From an uncultured Faecalibacterium sp. (GTDB lineage: Bacteria; Bacillota; Clostridia; Oscillospirales; Ruminococcaceae), in the NCBI GenBank assembly GCA_900551435.1, contig URVW01000066.1:1-14026 (forward strand): 14,026 nucleotides of DNA, written 5' to 3'. Below, in pieces: positions 13,101-14,026 of this stretch (its first letter is position 1; each line of letters starts with the position of its first letter). Made by a program: the position numbers and the translations under genes. Under the pieces are notes generated by a model, which made no database searches, was not told the DNA's origin, and saw only the letters and a list, made by a program, of their open reading frames with translations.

Positions 13101-14026
13101 ATGACGTTTTTCATTACTGCCGCGGTATCGCTGTTGGTGTTCGGCAGTGTGGTGCTTGTGCATGAGCTGGGGCATTTTTTGGCGGCGCGCGCCGCGGGCA
13201 TCCGGGTCGAGGAGTTTTCCGTCGGTCTGGGACCGCGCCTGTGGGGGTTCACCGGCAAAAACGGCACCCGTTACTCGCTGCGCTTGCTGCCGTTGGGCGG
13301 CTACAACCTGTTCAACACCCCCGATGCAGAGGAAATTTCTGACGATGCTGCGCAGAAAAAGCCGCTGTTTCCGGCGACCGTGCAGGATATTTCGTTTGAG
13401 GACGCCCCGCCCCAGCAGCGCTTTTTTGTGACGCTGGCGGGTGCTGTGATGAACTTTTTGCTGGGCGCTGCTCTGATGCTGGCGCTGGCAATTTCGATGC
13501 CGCTCCTTGGCTCCAACCGCGTGGCGGATTTTACCGCCAACGCCGCCAGCGCCGCCTATTTGCAGGCGGGGGACGAAATTCTGTGGGTGGACGGCACCCG
13601 CTGCCGCAGCAGCTTTTCGCTGCTGAACAGCTTTGACGGCACAGAAAAACAACATACCCTTGTGATTTCCCGCGGCGGGCAGGTGATGACGCTGCACGGC
13701 GTGACCGTTGCCCCCCAAAGGGACGAAACCGGCGCACTGAAAAGCACCATCGACTTCCGCGTGGCGCGCGCTGCCAAAACGCCGCGCGCCGTGCTGAACC
13801 AAGCGCGGGATTTTTTCAGCTTTTACAGCACGATGATCCTGCGCAGCTTTGGCGAGCTTGCCACCGGCAAAACCGGCGTTGACCAGCTGACCGGACCTGT
13901 CGGCACCGTTGCGGTGGTGCGGCAGGCAATTTCCTACGGCTGGCAGGACGTTGTTTCGCTGATGGCGCTGCTGACCATCAATATCGGCATTTTTAACCTG
14001 CTGCCCATCCCGGCGCTGGACGGCTG
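13101..14026 (+). CDS. rseP: RIP-family intramembrane zinc protease (site-2 protease), 3' end missing
   Basis: The first 308 residues of a membrane-embedded metalloprotease (M50/RseP/RasP) that cuts anti-sigma factors and signal-peptide remnants. Zinc motif HELGH (21-25) lies in the first membrane helix. LPLGGY follows near 67-72, then a single PDZ-like domain with YLQAGDEILWVDG (153-165). The second active-site segment LLPIPALDG ends exactly at residue 308, giving the metal-binding LDG. Only a short C-terminal piece is outside the window. The ATG has GAGAGG five bases upstream. It lies 37 bases after dxr. Phenylalanine codons are mostly TTT here, unlike the TTC-rich neighbours. Confidence 0.95.
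   Translation, partial: MTFFITAAVSLLVFGSVVLVHELGHFLAARAAGIRVEEFSVGLGPRLWGFTGKNGTRYSLRLLPLGGYNLFNTPDAEEISDDAAQKKPLFPATVQDISFEDAPPQQRFFVTLAGAVMNFLLGAALMLALAISMPLLGSNRVADFTANAASAAYLQAGDEILWVDGTRCRSSFSLLNSFDGTEKQHTLVISRGGQVMTLHGVTVAPQRDETGALKSTIDFRVARAAKTPRAVLNQARDFFSFYSTMILRSFGELATGKTGVDQLTGPVGTVAVVRQAISYGWQDVVSLMALLTINIGIFNLLPIPALDG

Noticed and set aside
1..14026. CRISPR arrays, insertion sequences, prophage or integrase genes
   Set aside because: No regularly spaced repeats, transposase or integrase motifs, or long terminal inverted repeats were seen on reading the window.

Overview
The window reads as a piece of chromosome from a fairly GC-rich, anaerobic Gram-positive of the Clostridia. 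Evidence for this is the strong AGGAGG-type ribosome sites, near-consensus sigma-A promoters, U-tract terminators, a SpoVB-type flippase and a tRNA gene with encoded CCA. Protein style and codon use suggest the Oscillospiraceae/Ruminococcaceae, perhaps near Faecalibacterium. That placement is inference from memory of related sequences, not a search.

Layout. (1) 1-396, minus: N-terminal third of glutamate dehydrogenase (gdhA), with its promoter and a leader inverted repeat. (2) 685-1322, minus: a two-gene MntA-HepT toxin-antitoxin module with its own promoter and terminator. (3) 1421-2254, minus: an Mrp/NBP35-type iron-sulfur carrier ATPase ending in a strong terminator. (4) 2434-7787, plus: a SpoVB/MurJ-like flippase, a membrane-bound nucleotide-sugar 4,6-dehydratase with its own promoter embedded in the end of the flippase gene, a divergent diaminopimelate-decarboxylase-like enzyme and a small unknown membrane protein, closed by a strong terminator. 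(5) 7870-8354, plus: an isolated gene for a 105-residue peptide with a double-glycine leader, driven by a perfect consensus promoter and closed by its own terminator. (6) 8514-8672, minus: tRNA-Gly(UCC) with promoter and terminator. (7) 8722-14026, plus: pyrH-frr-uppS-cdsA-dxr-rseP, the widely conserved cluster for UMP phosphorylation, ribosome recycling, undecaprenyl and phospholipid precursor synthesis, the MEP isoprenoid pathway and intramembrane proteolysis. rseP runs off the end.

How the genes fit together. The flippase and dehydratase point to surface glycan or envelope precursor work. The lysA-like enzyme would feed meso-DAP/lysine metabolism. uppS, cdsA and dxr supply lipid carriers and membrane lipids. 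The accessory content is the MntA-HepT module and the double-glycine peptide. The peptide is the best candidate for something undescribed: it is heavily promoted, self-contained, and has no exporter, immunity or modification gene beside it in this window.
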